From NCBI RefSeq assembly GCF_042433915.1, contig NZ_JBHLUN010000005.1:124001-188000 (forward strand): a stretch of DNA of 64,000 bases. Reading direction: 5' to 3'. The position numbers and the translations under genes were made by a program. Below the pieces are notes generated by a model. That model saw only the letters and a program-made list of their open reading frames with translations, was not told the origin of the DNA and made no database searches. This DNA comes from Roseomonas elaeocarpi (GTDB lineage Bacteria > Pseudomonadota > Alphaproteobacteria > Acetobacterales > Acetobacteraceae). Shown piece by piece: positions 34,155 through 43,896 of the stretch (its first letter is position 1; the number at the start of each line of letters is the position of its first letter).

Positions 34155-35497
34155 GGTGCTGCTCCTGCCGGCAGGTCCGGACTTGGTTCACGGGCGGCCA
34201 GCTGGTCGCCCGGCTGGTTCGCGGCATCCCACATCAGGCGTGGGTCAAAGGTTTCGACGGCCACCATCGTCAGCAACACCACGCCCGCGAAGCACATGGC
34301 CCCGACCTCGGCGTTGATGCTGGCCAGCACGCCGAAGCGCACCAGCGCGATCAGCACCGACACCACGAAGACGTCGATCATGGACCAGCGGCCGATCACT
34401 TCCACCAGCCGGTACAGCCTGGTCCTGTCGCGCAGCCGCCAGGGGGAGCGGCGCTGCACGCCCAGCATCATCACCACGAGGCCCACCAGCTTGAGCATCG
34501 GCACGGCGACGCTGGCCAGGAACACGATCAGCGCCAGCGGCCAGAAGCCGGACTGGATGAATTCCACCACGCCGCCCAGGATGGTGTGCGGTCCGCCGCG
34601 GCCCAGCGTGACGATGGTCATCACCGGATAATAGTTCGCGGGAACGTAGAGAACCGCCGCGGCCAGGCACAGCGCCCAGCTCCGCTGGAGGCTGTTGCGC
34701 TTGCGGTGGTGCAGCGCCGCGCCGCAGCGCCGGCAGGCTTCCCCCTCGGCGGCCTCGCTCACCAGCCCGCAGCAGTGGCAGCCCAGGGCGCGCGGCGCCC
34801 CGCCGTGCGGAGCGGCCGCGGCGGGTTTCGCGGCCAGGGACGGGCAGCGCTCGTCCAGCGCTTCCCAGATCGTGGGCGGGTCCAGCGCGGCGTCGGTGGC
34901 CACGGTGAGCAGCGCCAGCCCCGCCAGCAGGAAGGCGCCCGGCCCGATCGTCACCTCGGCCAGGTCCACCAGCCGCGTGTAGGAGACCAGCGCGCCGAAC
35001 AGGAAGACCTCCACCATGCCCCAGGGCGCGAGGTGCCGGTACCAGCGGAACAGCGCGCGCAGCGCTGGGGGCGGGTTGGCAAAACGCAGCCCCAGCAGCA
35101 CCGAGAGGAGCAGCAGCAGGCGGACCAGCGGCACCAGCACCAGCGTGGCCAGAACGATGCCTGTCAGCCCCCAGAACCCGTCGGCCAGAAAGGAGTAGGC
35201 GCCCGACTCAACCTGGCTGGAACGCGTCCGGCCCAGGAGGTTGAGGCTCAGGAACGGCGTGCTCAGCGTCATGACGTAGAGCAGCAGCCCCGCGATGCTC
35301 AACGCCAGCGGCGCGTCGAAGGGGCTCTGGCGGAAGCGCTTCAGGACGGAATCGCAGCGCAGGCAGCGCGCCTCGGCGCCGGGGCGCAGCCGGGGCAGGA
35401 ACTGGAACTGTCCGCAGTCGGGGCAGGCATGTTGTTCCGTGCCGTGCGCGCGAATCGTGCCCTGCGCTGTGTCTTGCGCCGTCAGCTCAGCCGCCAT
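34151..35497 (-). CDS. pqiA: PqiA-like paraquat-inducible membrane protein
   Basis: A 448-residue inner-membrane protein with two PqiA units, each a zinc-ribbon followed by about four TM helices. Ribbon cysteines are CPDCGQ...CLRCDS and CHCCGLV...CRRCGA. ATG 35497 gives the family N-terminus; the frame stays open far upstream without homology. In Enterobacteria PqiA acts with PqiB and PqiC in intermembrane lipid transport and envelope stress tolerance. It is divergent from the YfgM-like gene. Confidence 0.92.
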   Translation of the reverse strand: MAAELTAQDTAQGTIRAHGTEQHACPDCGQFQFLPRLRPGAEARCLRCDSVLKRFRQSPFDAPLALSIAGLLLYVMTLSTPFLSLNLLGRTRSSQVESGAYSFLADGFWGLTGIVLATLVLVPLVRLLLLLSVLLGLRFANPPPALRALFRWYRHLAPWGMVEVFLFGALVSYTRLVDLAEVTIGPGAFLLAGLALLTVATDAALDPPTIWEALDERCPSLAAKPAAAAPHGGAPRALGCHCCGLVSEAAEGEACRRCGAALHHRKRNSLQRSWALCLAAAVLYVPANYYPVMTIVTLGRGGPHTILGGVVEFIQSGFWPLALIVFLASVAVPMLKLVGLVVMMLGVQRRSPWRLRDRTRLYRLVEVIGRWSMIDVFVVSVLIALVRFGVLASINAEVGAMCFAGVVLLTMVAVETFDPRLMWDAANQPGDQLAAREPSPDLPAGAAP

Positions 35498-35764
35498 CAG
35501 CGCGGGCTCAGGATGGCGCGCCCGCCGGTTGGGCCGGACGGAACGCCGTGGCGAGGCGGAACGCCATGGTTGCTCCTCAGGACGCGGGTTCACGGCTCGG
35601 AATCCCCGCAGGGCTATCGCAGGGCTCCGACCCCTGTCCAGGGCGGCGGCTATGACGACTGCGTGGGGCGGGATCGGTGGGAAAGCAGGGATTTGCCGGC
35701 TGGGCTTAACGACCCGGTGCAGGCCCGCTATGGTCCGCCGCCTTTGGAGGGGGACCGGGCTGCC

Positions 35765-36415
35765 TTGGCCGACATCTACGACGAGCTTCAGGAGGAAATG
35801 CGCGCCGAGCGCATGCGCCGGCTCGCGAAGCGCTGGGGCGGCGTCTTCGCCGTGGCGGCGCTCGTTGTTGTGGCGGGCGTCGGGGGTTGGCAGGGGCTTC
35901 GCTGGTACCGCGGCAACCAGGCGGAGCAGACGGCGGAGATGTTCCTGGCGGTCAGCCAGTCCGCTGAGCAGCAGGGCGGCGAGCTCGGCCCCATCGGCGA
36001 CCGCTTCGCGGCCATGGTTCCCAAGGCGCCGGAAGGCTACCGCATCCTGGCCCGGCTGCGCGCCGCGGCGCTGAAGGCCGAATCCGGCGACCGCGACGCC
36101 GCGCTGCGCCTTTGGGACGAGGTCGCGCAGGATCGCGACGCACCCCCGCTCTACCGCGACCTCGGCTCCCTGATGTGGGTGCTGCACGGCCTCGACACGC
36201 AGGACCCGGCGCTGCTGAGCGGCCGCATCGCGCCGCTGGCGGCGATCGACAGCCCGTGGCGTTCCTCGGCGCGGGAGCTTCAGGGCCTCGTCTCGATCCG
36301 CCAGGGGCAGCGCGACGAAGCGCGCCGCACCTTCCAGGCGCTGGCCGCCGACATCACCGCCCCGCAGGGGATCCGCGACCGTGCCGCCCGACTCGCGGCA
36401 GGACTGGAAGGATAA
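35765..36415 (+). CDS. YfgM-like TPR-domain ancillary membrane protein
   Basis: A 216-residue protein with a cytoplasmic N-terminus (ADIYDELQEEMRAERMRRL), one TM segment (about 22-44) and a periplasmic TPR-like region with LRAAALKAESGDRDAALRLW. It resembles YfgM, a SecYEG and chaperone-associated protein. The yfgM, bamB, der order is conserved in proteobacteria and supports the call. TTG 35765 is chosen because GGAGGGGGA lies about 11 bases upstream; a GTG at 35717 would add 16 residues. Confidence 0.8.
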   Translation: MADIYDELQEEMRAERMRRLAKRWGGVFAVAALVVVAGVGGWQGLRWYRGNQAEQTAEMFLAVSQSAEQQGGELGPIGDRFAAMVPKAPEGYRILARLRAAALKAESGDRDAALRLWDEVAQDRDAPPLYRDLGSLMWVLHGLDTQDPALLSGRIAPLAAIDSPWRSSARELQGLVSIRQGQRDEARRTFQALAADITAPQGIRDRAARLAAGLEG

Positions 36416-36423
36416 GAGCCCCC

Positions 36424-37767
36424 GTGCAGACGACGACCCGACGCGCAGCGCTGCTGGGCCTGACCGGCCTGCTGGCGGGCTGCGACACGCTCGACAGCAT
36501 CTTCAGCACCCGCAAGGACAAGCTGCCGGGTGAGCGCCGCTCAATCCTCGCGGCCGAGAAGGGCGTGGACGTCGATCCCGCCATCTCGGCCCGCGCCGTC
36601 GACCTGCCGCCCGCGGCACCGGTGACCCAGTGGCCGCAGATCGGCGGCAACCTGGCCCACGCCGCGGGCAACGTCGCCCTGCCGGCCGGCACGCTGCGCC
36701 CGGCCTGGACGGCCTCGGTGGGCACCGGTTCCGCCTACCGCCGTCGCCTGACCACCGGCCCGATCTGCAGCGCCGACACCGTGTTCGCTTCCGACGCCTA
36801 CGGCGTGCTGGGCGCCTGGGACCTCGGCACCGGCCGCCGTCGCTGGAGCTTCGACACCAAGCCCGAGAAGGACGACGTCGGCGCGCTCGGCGTCGGCGCC
36901 GCGTTGGACGGCGACACGCTCTACATCGCCAGCGGCATGGCCGAGATCCTGGCGGTCGAGGTCGCCACCGGCAAGCTGCGCTGGCGTGCCGCGGCGCCGG
37001 CCCCGATGCGCGGCGCCCCCACCGTGTCGGACGGCCGGATCTTCGTGATCACGCTGGACAACAACGTGGTGGGCTTCTCGGCCGAGGACGGCCGCAAGCT
37101 GTGGAACTTCCAGGGCCAGTCGGTCAGCGCCGTGCCCTACGGCCTCGCGGCGCCGGCGGTGTCGGGCGACAACGTGGTGGCCGGCCTGCCGACCGGCGAG
37201 GTGGTCTGCCTGCGCCCCGATGACGGTCGCACGGTCTGGACCGAGGCCCTGGCGCCGTCGCGCAACGCGCTGCGCAGCGGCATCGCCGACCTGTCCGGCG
37301 TCCATGCCCTGCCGGTGGTCGCGGGCGAGCAGGTGATCGTGGTGGGCGAGAACGGCACCACCATGAGCGTGGACCTCCGCTCCGGCCGCCGCCTGTGGGA
37401 GCGTGAGGTGGGCGGCTCCGTCACCCCGGCGGTGGCGGGCGACTGGATCTTCGTGCTCTCCACCGACCAAGAGCTGGTGGCGATGACCCGCACCACCGGT
37501 CAGATCCGCTGGATCACCCCGCTGAACGCCCCGCCGCCGCCCGGGCAGAAGCCGCGCGAACCCGCGCGCTTCGCGGCCCCCATGCTGCTGGGCAGCCAGA
37601 TCCTGGTGCCGGGCAGCGGTGGCGAGGCCCTGGTGGTCGATCCCAGCGACGGCGCCGTGACGCGCCGCATCCCCTTGGGCGGTTCGGTCACCCTGCCGGG
37701 CGCCGTGGCCGGCGCGACGCTGGTGCTGCTGAGCGACGAAGGGTCGCTGATCGCCCTGCGCGGCTGA
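36424..37767 (+). CDS. bamB: Outer-membrane assembly lipoprotein BamB (PQQ-type beta-propeller)
   Basis: A 447-residue lipoprotein of the BAM complex that helps insert outer-membrane beta-barrels. The signal ends in LLAGC. Propeller blades repeat the pattern G-x-L-x-W (AWDLGTGRRRWSF, VEVATGKLRWR, FSAEDGRKLWNF, LRPDDGRTVW, MTRTTGQIRWI). GTG 36424 follows GGAAGGATAAGAG and sits 8 bp after the upstream stop, so the two genes are co-transcribed. der follows after 289 bp. Confidence 0.9.
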   Translation: MQTTTRRAALLGLTGLLAGCDTLDSIFSTRKDKLPGERRSILAAEKGVDVDPAISARAVDLPPAAPVTQWPQIGGNLAHAAGNVALPAGTLRPAWTASVGTGSAYRRRLTTGPICSADTVFASDAYGVLGAWDLGTGRRRWSFDTKPEKDDVGALGVGAALDGDTLYIASGMAEILAVEVATGKLRWRAAAPAPMRGAPTVSDGRIFVITLDNNVVGFSAEDGRKLWNFQGQSVSAVPYGLAAPAVSGDNVVAGLPTGEVVCLRPDDGRTVWTEALAPSRNALRSGIADLSGVHALPVVAGEQVIVVGENGTTMSVDLRSGRRLWEREVGGSVTPAVAGDWIFVLSTDQELVAMTRTTGQIRWITPLNAPPPPGQKPREPARFAAPMLLGSQILVPGSGGEALVVDPSDGAVTRRIPLGGSVTLPGAVAGATLVLLSDEGSLIALRG

Positions 37768-37798
37768 GCAGGGTTGCCGGTCGGGCGACCAGCCGGGG

Positions 37799-37821
37799 CG
37801 GGTGATCGGGCGCGTCACCCG
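37799..37821 (+). terminator. Hairpin after bamB
   Basis: A 7-bp perfect stem CGGGTGA/TCACCCG with a 9-base loop lies 31 bp after the bamB stop. No T-run follows; it may attenuate rather than stop transcription into der. Confidence 0.25.
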
Positions 37822-38056
37822 GCCGCGGCGGGCTGACGCCAGCGTGGCCCGGCGGCTGCTTTGTGCCGGACCGGGCCGATCGCCACCCGCTGCTGCTCCC
37901 GTCCCGGGCTGCGCTCCCATGCGGAAGCCGGCCCGCACAGGGCCGCGCGGATGTGCTACAGGGCCACCCCATCACAGCTATACCCCGCGGCGTCGCAACC
38001 TGACGCGCGGCGGAACGCTGGCCCGCGCTGAGGGCCGGCACGAGAGGACCCGCGGC

Positions 38057-39436
38057 ATGAAGCCCCGCATCGCCATCCTGGGCCGGCCGAACGTCGGCAA
38101 GTCCAGCCTGTTCAACCGCCTGACCGGCCGCCGCACCGCCATCGTGGACGACACGCCCGGCGTCACCCGCGACCGCAAGGAAGGGGACGCCCGCATCGGC
38201 GGCCACGACGTGGTGCTGGTGGACACCGCCGGCCTCGAGGAAGCGCCGCCCGACACCATCCCCGGCCGCATGCGCGCTTCCTCCGAGACGGCGTTGCGCG
38301 AGGCGGACCTGATCCTCTTCGTGGTGGACGCGCGCTCGGGCCTGACACCCTCCGACCACGCCTTCGCCAGCTGGCTGCGCAAGCACAACCGCCCGGTGAT
38401 CCTGCTGGCCAACAAGGCCGAGGGTCGCACCGGGGCCGCGCGCTCGCTGGAAGCCTACGAGCTCGGCCTCGGCGCGCCGCTGCCGGTCTCGGCCGAGCAC
38501 GGCGACGGTTTCGGCGAGCTGCACGACGAGGTGGCCGAGCGCCTCAAGGCCGACGTGGCGCCGCACCTGCTGGAAGAGGACGACGAGGAAGAGCTCGACA
38601 CCGAGGAGAAGCGCCGCCGCCGCCCCTTGCGCCTCGCGATCGTGGGCCGCCCCAATGCCGGCAAGTCCACGCTGCTGAACGCCCTTCTGGGCGAGGAGCG
38701 CATGATCACCGGCCCCGAGCCCGGCCTGACCCGCGACGCGGTGGCGGTGGAATGGACCGACGAGACCGGCGGCAAGGTCCGCCTCGTGGACACCGCCGGG
38801 CTGCGCAAGAAGGCCCGCGTCCATGAGGGGCTGGAGCAGATGTCCACCGGCGCCACCATCGCGGCGCTGAAGGAATGCGAGGTCGCGGTGCTGGTGCTCG
38901 ACGCCAATCTCGGCATGGACGAGCAGGACCTGCGCATCGCCCGCCTGGCGGAGCGCGAAGGCCGCGCCGTGGTGATCGCGCTGAACAAGTGGGACGCGGT
39001 GGAAGACCGCAACGCCGCGCGGCGAGGGCTGGAGGACGTCCTGACCGCCTCGCTGGCGCAGATGCGCGGCATCACCGTGGTGCCGCTTTCGGCCGCCACC
39101 CGCAAGGGCGTGGACCGGCTGATGCCCGCGGTGCGCGAGGTCTATGCCCGCTGGAACAAGCGCGTCCCGACCGGCGAGCTGAACCGCTGGTTCGAGAACG
39201 CGCTGACCCGGCACCAGCCGCCGCTCGTGGGCGGCAAGCGGCTGAAGCTGCGCTACTGCACCATGCCCAAGGCGCGGCCGCCCACCATCGCCATCTTCGG
39301 CACCCGGGCGGAGCTGCTGCCCGAGGACTACCGCCGCTACCTGGTGAATCTGTTCCGCGACACCTTCGACATGCCGGGCGTGCCGGTTCGCATCAACCTG
39401 CGCGGCACCACCAACCCTTACGAGGACGCGGACTGA
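38057..39436 (+). CDS. der: Ribosome-assembly GTPase Der (EngA)
   Basis: A 459-residue double-GTPase needed for 50S subunit maturation. Two G domains are evident: GRPNVGKSS with DTPGVTRDR and DTAGLEE in the first, GRPNAGKST with EPGLTRDA and DTAGLRKKA in the second. NKAEG and NKWD are the base-recognition motifs. A C-terminal KH-like domain ends in RGTTNPYED. ATG 38057 follows GAGAGGA. An acidic linker DDEEELDTEE joins the G domains, as usual for the family. Confidence 0.96.
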   Translation: MKPRIAILGRPNVGKSSLFNRLTGRRTAIVDDTPGVTRDRKEGDARIGGHDVVLVDTAGLEEAPPDTIPGRMRASSETALREADLILFVVDARSGLTPSDHAFASWLRKHNRPVILLANKAEGRTGAARSLEAYELGLGAPLPVSAEHGDGFGELHDEVAERLKADVAPHLLEEDDEEELDTEEKRRRRPLRLAIVGRPNAGKSTLLNALLGEERMITGPEPGLTRDAVAVEWTDETGGKVRLVDTAGLRKKARVHEGLEQMSTGATIAALKECEVAVLVLDANLGMDEQDLRIARLAEREGRAVVIALNKWDAVEDRNAARRGLEDVLTASLAQMRGITVVPLSAATRKGVDRLMPAVREVYARWNKRVPTGELNRWFENALTRHQPPLVGGKRLKLRYCTMPKARPPTIAIFGTRAELLPEDYRRYLVNLFRDTFDMPGVPVRINLRGTTNPYEDAD

Positions 39437-39487
39437 CGCTGCGGGACGGGCCCGTTCCCCGGGCCTGCCGCTGTTGAGCGACGCCTT

Positions 39488-39509
39488 TCCCCGGCAGCGT
39501 GGCCGGGGA
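39488..39509. terminator. Hairpin between convergent der and SDR genes
   Basis: An 8-bp perfect stem TCCCCGGC/GCCGGGGA with a 6-base loop sits in the 78-bp gap between the two stops. It may serve both strands. Confidence 0.4.
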
Positions 39510-39514
39510 GGGGG

Positions 39515-40318
39515 TCAGACTGGCGCGGAGCCCTTGCGCGGCACGCGGATGATCTCGCCGTTGCGCGTCTCGCCCGGCAGGCACAGCGCGACGATCGCGC
39601 CCGCCGCCTCGGCCGGCTGGGTGATGCTGTCCGGGTTCTCGCCCGGATAGGCGGTGGCGCGCATCCGCGTCGCCACGGCACCCGGGTCCACCAGGTTCAC
39701 GCGCAGCGCCGCCGTCGCGGCCTCCTGCGCCCAGGTCAGGGCGAGGTGTTCCATGCCCGCCTTGGTGGCGCCGTAGGCACCCCAGTAGGCCTTGGGCTCC
39801 GGCACGCGGTTGGTGGTCAGCAGCACCGCACGGCCGGCATCGGAGGCGCGCAGCACCGGGTCGCAGGTGCGGATCAGCCGCCAGGTGGCGGTCAGGTTGA
39901 CGCCGATCACGTCGTCCCAGTCGCGCGGCGTGATGTGCGCCACGGGCGTCAGCGTGCCCAGGGCGCCTGCCGCGTGCACCAGGATGTCGAGCCGTCCGAA
40001 GCGCTCGTAGATCGAGGGACCGATCGCGTCGATCCGCTCCGCGCCCTTGCCCAGGTCGAAGGGCAGCAGCGTCGCGCCCTCGCCCCCGGCCTCGCGGATG
40101 GCGTCGTCGGTTTCTTCCAGCCCGCCCTGGGTGCGGGCCACCAGCACGCAGCGCGCGCCCAGCCGACCGAGTTCCACCGCCACCGCCGCCCCGATCCCGC
40201 GCGAAGCGCCGGTCACCAGCGCCACGCGTCCGCCGAGCGGCTTGCTGCCGCCCGCCAGCGCGGGGCTCGGCGGCAGTTCCGTGGGCGGCGGCAGATCCTC
40301 GATCGTGCCGCTGCTCAT
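39515..40318 (-). CDS. SDR-family oxidoreductase
   Basis: A 267-residue short-chain dehydrogenase. The cofactor loop is TGASRGIG and HAAGALG follows. The catalytic Tyr and Lys are in YGATK, but the usual Ser about 13 residues before Tyr is Thr (LLTTNRV). Substrate unknown. The ATG overlaps the purF stop by 4 bp, so it is the last gene of the cvpA-purF operon; this association is common in alphaproteobacteria as I recall. Confidence 0.88.
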   Translation of the reverse strand: MSSGTIEDLPPPTELPPSPALAGGSKPLGGRVALVTGASRGIGAAVAVELGRLGARCVLVARTQGGLEETDDAIREAGGEGATLLPFDLGKGAERIDAIGPSIYERFGRLDILVHAAGALGTLTPVAHITPRDWDDVIGVNLTATWRLIRTCDPVLRASDAGRAVLLTTNRVPEPKAYWGAYGATKAGMEHLALTWAQEAATAALRVNLVDPGAVATRMRATAYPGENPDSITQPAEAAGAIVALCLPGETRNGEIIRVPRKGSAPV

Positions 40319-41811
40319 GCGCCGTTGGCCGCGATCAGCGCCGGGGCCCGCTCCGGCGCCTCTTGGATGTCGGTCAGCGGGATGGCGTAGTCGCCGGTGA
40401 AGCAGGCGTCGCAGTAGCCCGGGTTGCGCGCGTCGCGCCCCTGGTGGCCCAGCGCCCGGTACAACCCGTCGAGCGAGATGAAGGCAAGGCTGTCGGCGCC
40501 GATGAAGCGGGCCATCTCCTCCACGCTGTGGTTCGCGGCCAGCAGCTTGTCGCGGTCGGGCGTGTCGATGCCGTAGAAGCACGGGTGCGTGGTCGGCGGC
40601 GCCGCGATGCGCATATGGACCTCGGCGGCGCCGGCGGCGCGCACCATCTCCACGATCTTGCGGCTGGTGGTGCCGCGCACGATCGAGTCGTCCACCAGGA
40701 TCACCCGGCGCCCCTCGATCATGGTGCGGTTGGCCGAGTGCTTCAGCTTCACGCCGAGGTTCCGGATCTGGTCCGTGGGCTCGATGAAGGTCCGGCCGAC
40801 ATAGTGGTTGCGGATGATGCCGAGTTCGAAGGGAACGCCCGATTCCGCGGCGTAGCCCATGGCGGCCGGCACGCCGGAGTCCGGCACCGGCACGATCACG
40901 TCGGCCGGCACGGCGGACTCGCGCGCCAGCTCCTGCCCGATGCGCTTGCGCGTGTTGTAGACCGAGGTGCCCTCGATCACGGAGTCCGGCCGCGCGAAGT
41001 AGATGTACTCGAAGATGCAGAAGCGGCTCTGCTGCTTGCCGAAGGGTCGCACGGAACGCAGGCCGCGGTCGTCGGCGATCACCACCTCGCCCGGCTCGAT
41101 GTCGCGCACGAACTCGGCGCCCATGATGTCCAGCGCGCAGGTCTCGCTGGCCAGCACCCAGGAATTGCTGTCCGGCCCGCCCAGGCGCCCCAGCACCAGC
41201 GGCCGCACCCCCAGCGGGTCGCGCGCGCCGATCAGCGCGCCGTCATGCAGCGTCACCAGCGAGTAGGCGCCCTGGACCTGCTTCAGCGCGTCGATCAGCC
41301 GGTCCACCACGGTGGAATACAGGCTGATGGCGATGAGGTGGACGAAGACCTCGGAATCCGTGGTGCTCTGGAACAGGCAGCCCCGGCGCACCAGCGCGCG
41401 CTTGAGCTGGAAGGCGTTCACCAAGTTGCCGTTATGCGCCACCGCCAGCCCGCCGAACTCGAAATCGGCATAGAGCGGCTGCACGTTGCGCAGCGCGGAC
41501 TCGCCCGTCGTGGCGTAGCGGTTATGGCCGATCGCGGCGCGGCCGGGCAGGGCGCGCATCACCTTGGCATCGCTGAAGTTGTCGCCCACCAGGCCACGGC
41601 CCTTGTGGGAGTTGAACTGCCCATCCTCGGAAAGCGAGGTGATGCCCGCCGCCTCCTGGCCCCGGTGCTGCAGCGCATGGAGGCCCAGCGCGGTCAGCGC
41701 GGCCGCGTCCTGGGCATTCCAGATGCCGACGACGCCGCATTCCTCGTGGAAGCCGTCATCCTCGGCATTGCCAGCTTGGGCAGGGTTCAGGGGATTGGTC
41801 GAAAATTCCAT
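40315..41811 (-). CDS. purF: Amidophosphoribosyltransferase
   Basis: Catalyses the first step of purine synthesis, making phosphoribosylamine from PRPP and glutamine. It has 498 residues. A 24-residue propeptide precedes the glutaminase nucleophile C25 in EECGVVGIW. LQHRGQEAAG and GHNRYATTG belong to the glutaminase domain; VILVDDSIVRGTT is the PRPP-binding loop. It lies 10 bp after cvpA and overlaps the SDR gene. Confidence 0.97.
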   Translation of the reverse strand: MEFSTNPLNPAQAGNAEDDGFHEECGVVGIWNAQDAAALTALGLHALQHRGQEAAGITSLSEDGQFNSHKGRGLVGDNFSDAKVMRALPGRAAIGHNRYATTGESALRNVQPLYADFEFGGLAVAHNGNLVNAFQLKRALVRRGCLFQSTTDSEVFVHLIAISLYSTVVDRLIDALKQVQGAYSLVTLHDGALIGARDPLGVRPLVLGRLGGPDSNSWVLASETCALDIMGAEFVRDIEPGEVVIADDRGLRSVRPFGKQQSRFCIFEYIYFARPDSVIEGTSVYNTRKRIGQELARESAVPADVIVPVPDSGVPAAMGYAAESGVPFELGIIRNHYVGRTFIEPTDQIRNLGVKLKHSANRTMIEGRRVILVDDSIVRGTTSRKIVEMVRAAGAAEVHMRIAAPPTTHPCFYGIDTPDRDKLLAANHSVEEMARFIGADSLAFISLDGLYRALGHQGRDARNPGYCDACFTGDYAIPLTDIQEAPERAPALIAANGA

Positions 41812-41821
41812 GCGGCGGTCC

Positions 41822-42382
41822 TCAGGTCCGGCTGCGCGCCGGCGGGCGCAGCAGGTCCTCCATGGGCGGCAGCGGACGTGACGGGGCATCCGGCACGCGC
41901 AGACGGTATTCAGGCGGAAGACTGCCGACCACCCACCTCGCGCCGTCGGCCACGTAGGGCAGGGCGCGGGCATCGCGCACCGGCTCGGGCCAGCGGTCGG
42001 TGGAGGGCAGCAGCTGTCCGGCCACGATGTAGGCCAGCACGGCCAGGAATGCACCCCTTGCCAGGCCGAACACCGTGCCCAGGGCGCGGTCCAGACCACC
42101 GAGAATCGAGGATTGCACTCGCCGCGCGACGAAGGCGATCGCGATCTTCAGCACGATCAAGGCGATCACGAAGATCGAGCCGATCGCCACCACGTCGGTC
42201 AGCCAGGCCGGCTGCACCGCCTGGCCCAGCGCCTGCCGCATCTCGGGCAGCACCGTGAAGGCGAGCAGCAGAGCACCGACCCAGGCGCCGATGCCCAGCA
42301 CCTCCCGCACCAGTCCGCGCGAATACGCCAGGGCGGCCGAAACGGCGAGGATAAGAAGGATGACGCCGTCGACCCAGGTCAT
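41822..42382 (-). CDS. cvpA: CvpA-family membrane protein
   Basis: A 186-residue protein with four predicted TM helices in the first 120 residues (WVDGVILLILAVSAALAYSRG begins the family). CvpA is required for colicin V export in E. coli and for envelope tolerance in other bacteria. Its place just before purF matches the conserved cvpA-purF order. The operon promoter must lie in the 246 bp shared with the divergent MFS gene. Confidence 0.92.
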   Translation of the reverse strand: MTWVDGVILLILAVSAALAYSRGLVREVLGIGAWVGALLLAFTVLPEMRQALGQAVQPAWLTDVVAIGSIFVIALIVLKIAIAFVARRVQSSILGGLDRALGTVFGLARGAFLAVLAYIVAGQLLPSTDRWPEPVRDARALPYVADGARWVVGSLPPEYRLRVPDAPSRPLPPMEDLLRPPARSRT

Positions 42383-42628
42383 TCGCGCCCTCTAGCAGCC
42401 CGTGATGCGCCGCACCACGGGGAAACTGCGATCTTCTATTGTGGTACAGGAGCTTGGCGGCCGGAAGGGCCCGGTCGCAGCCTTCGGTGTGTCCCGCTCG
42501 TTTCCGATACGGCGCTGCCGCCGGCGGGAAGGTGCCCTGCGCTGCGCGTCCTCCCCCACTCTGCTGCGTTGCAGCACAGTGCCGCACCCGGCGGGCCCCA
42601 CCCCGCCGCGACGCAAAGGAAGCCGCCG

Positions 42629-43843
42629 ATGTCCGAAGCCGCCACGCTGCCCGTTTTCATCGAGCACGGCACCCCGGCCTTTCGGCGCATCAACCTGGCG
42701 ATGCTGGCGGCGGGCTTCTCCACCTTCGCGCTGATGTACGCGGTGCAGCCCCTGATGCCGGTCTTCTCGGCCGAGTTCGGCATCAGCGCGGCCCAGAGCA
42801 GCCTTTCGCTCTCGCTCACCACCGGCCTCCTCGCGGTGGCCATGCTGTTTGCCAGCACCCTGTCGGAGGCGCTGGGCCGCAAGCCGGTGATGCTGTTCTC
42901 GCTGGTGGTTTCGGCGGCGCTCACGGTGGTCTCGGCCCTGGTGCCGGGCTGGAACAGCTTTCTCGTGCTCCGCGCCCTGCAGGGCCTGACCTTTTCCGGC
43001 CTGCCGGCGGTGGCCATGGCCTACGTGTCGGAGGAAGTGCATCCGCGATCCTCCGGCTACGCCATGGGCCTCTACATCAGCGGCAGCGCCATGGGCGGCA
43101 TGGGCGGGCGCGTCATCACCGGCCTCGTCACCGACGTCGCAGGCTGGCGCTGGGCCATCGCGGCGATCGGGCTGCTCGGCCTCGTCTCGGCCGCGGTGTT
43201 CTGGCGGCTGCTGCCGCCGTCGCGCAACTTCGCGCCGCGGCCGCTGCGGATCCGGGCGCTGCTGGGCAATTTCGCGCTGCACCTGCGCGACCCGGGCCTG
43301 CCCTGGCTCTTCGCGGAAGGCTTCCTGCTGATGGGTAGCCTCGTGACCATCTACAACTACGTCGGCTATCGCCTGCTCGGCCCGCCTTTCGGGCTGAGCC
43401 AGGCGGTGATCGGCATGATCTTCACCGTCTACCTCGTGGGCATCGTCAGCTCGACCGTGGTGGGGCGGCTGGCGGACCGGTTGACCCGGCGGCGCATCTT
43501 CTGGGCCATCGTGCTGCTGATGCTGGCGGGCGTGCTGCTGACGCTGCTGGACTCCCTCGTCGCCACGATCCTGGGCCTGGCGGTGATGACCTTCGGCTTC
43601 TTCGGCGCCCATTCCGTTGCCAGCTCCTGGGTGGGACGCCGGGCGCGGCACGCGCGGGCCCAGGCCTCCTCGCTCTACCTGTTCTGCTACTACATGGGAT
43701 CGAGCGTGGTGGGCGCGCTGGGCGGCCTGCCCTGGGCCAGCCACGGCTGGAGCGGCGTGGTGCTGACGGTGTCGGCGCTGCTGGTGGTGGCGACGCTGGT
43801 GGCCTTCCGCCTCGCGGCGCTGAAGCCGCTCCCGACGGACTGA
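42629..43843 (+). CDS. MFS transporter (YnfM/DHA1-like)
   Basis: A 404-residue, 12-TM major-facilitator protein. The loop 2-3 motif is ASTLSEALGRKPVML, and an N-terminal cytoplasmic stretch of about 25 residues precedes TM1. Similarity in length and in the early QPLMPVFSAEFG segment is to the YnfM group of putative efflux pumps. ATG 42629 has AGGA at 8-base spacing. Substrate unknown. It is convergent with corA across a spacer holding three 16-bp repeats. Confidence 0.88.
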   Translation: MSEAATLPVFIEHGTPAFRRINLAMLAAGFSTFALMYAVQPLMPVFSAEFGISAAQSSLSLSLTTGLLAVAMLFASTLSEALGRKPVMLFSLVVSAALTVVSALVPGWNSFLVLRALQGLTFSGLPAVAMAYVSEEVHPRSSGYAMGLYISGSAMGGMGGRVITGLVTDVAGWRWAIAAIGLLGLVSAAVFWRLLPPSRNFAPRPLRIRALLGNFALHLRDPGLPWLFAEGFLLMGSLVTIYNYVGYRLLGPPFGLSQAVIGMIFTVYLVGIVSSTVVGRLADRLTRRRIFWAIVLLMLAGVLLTLLDSLVATILGLAVMTFGFFGAHSVASSWVGRRARHARAQASSLYLFCYYMGSSVVGALGGLPWASHGWSGVVLTVSALLVVATLVAFRLAALKPLPTD

Positions 43844-43896
43844 GTTTCGGTGGGAGGGGCGGGGCAGGGTTCCCGCTGTCGCGCCCCGGGCTGGGT

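Noticed and set aside
31572..34631. A 1019-codon plus-strand open frame opposite pqiC and pqiB
   Set aside because: It is antisense to clear MCE-family genes, with low-complexity Arg/Pro/His-rich sequence and no homology-like motif.
42383..42628. Possible purine-type riboswitch or regulatory leader ahead of cvpA-purF
   Set aside because: No conserved riboswitch core or convincing promoter hexamers could be identified by eye.
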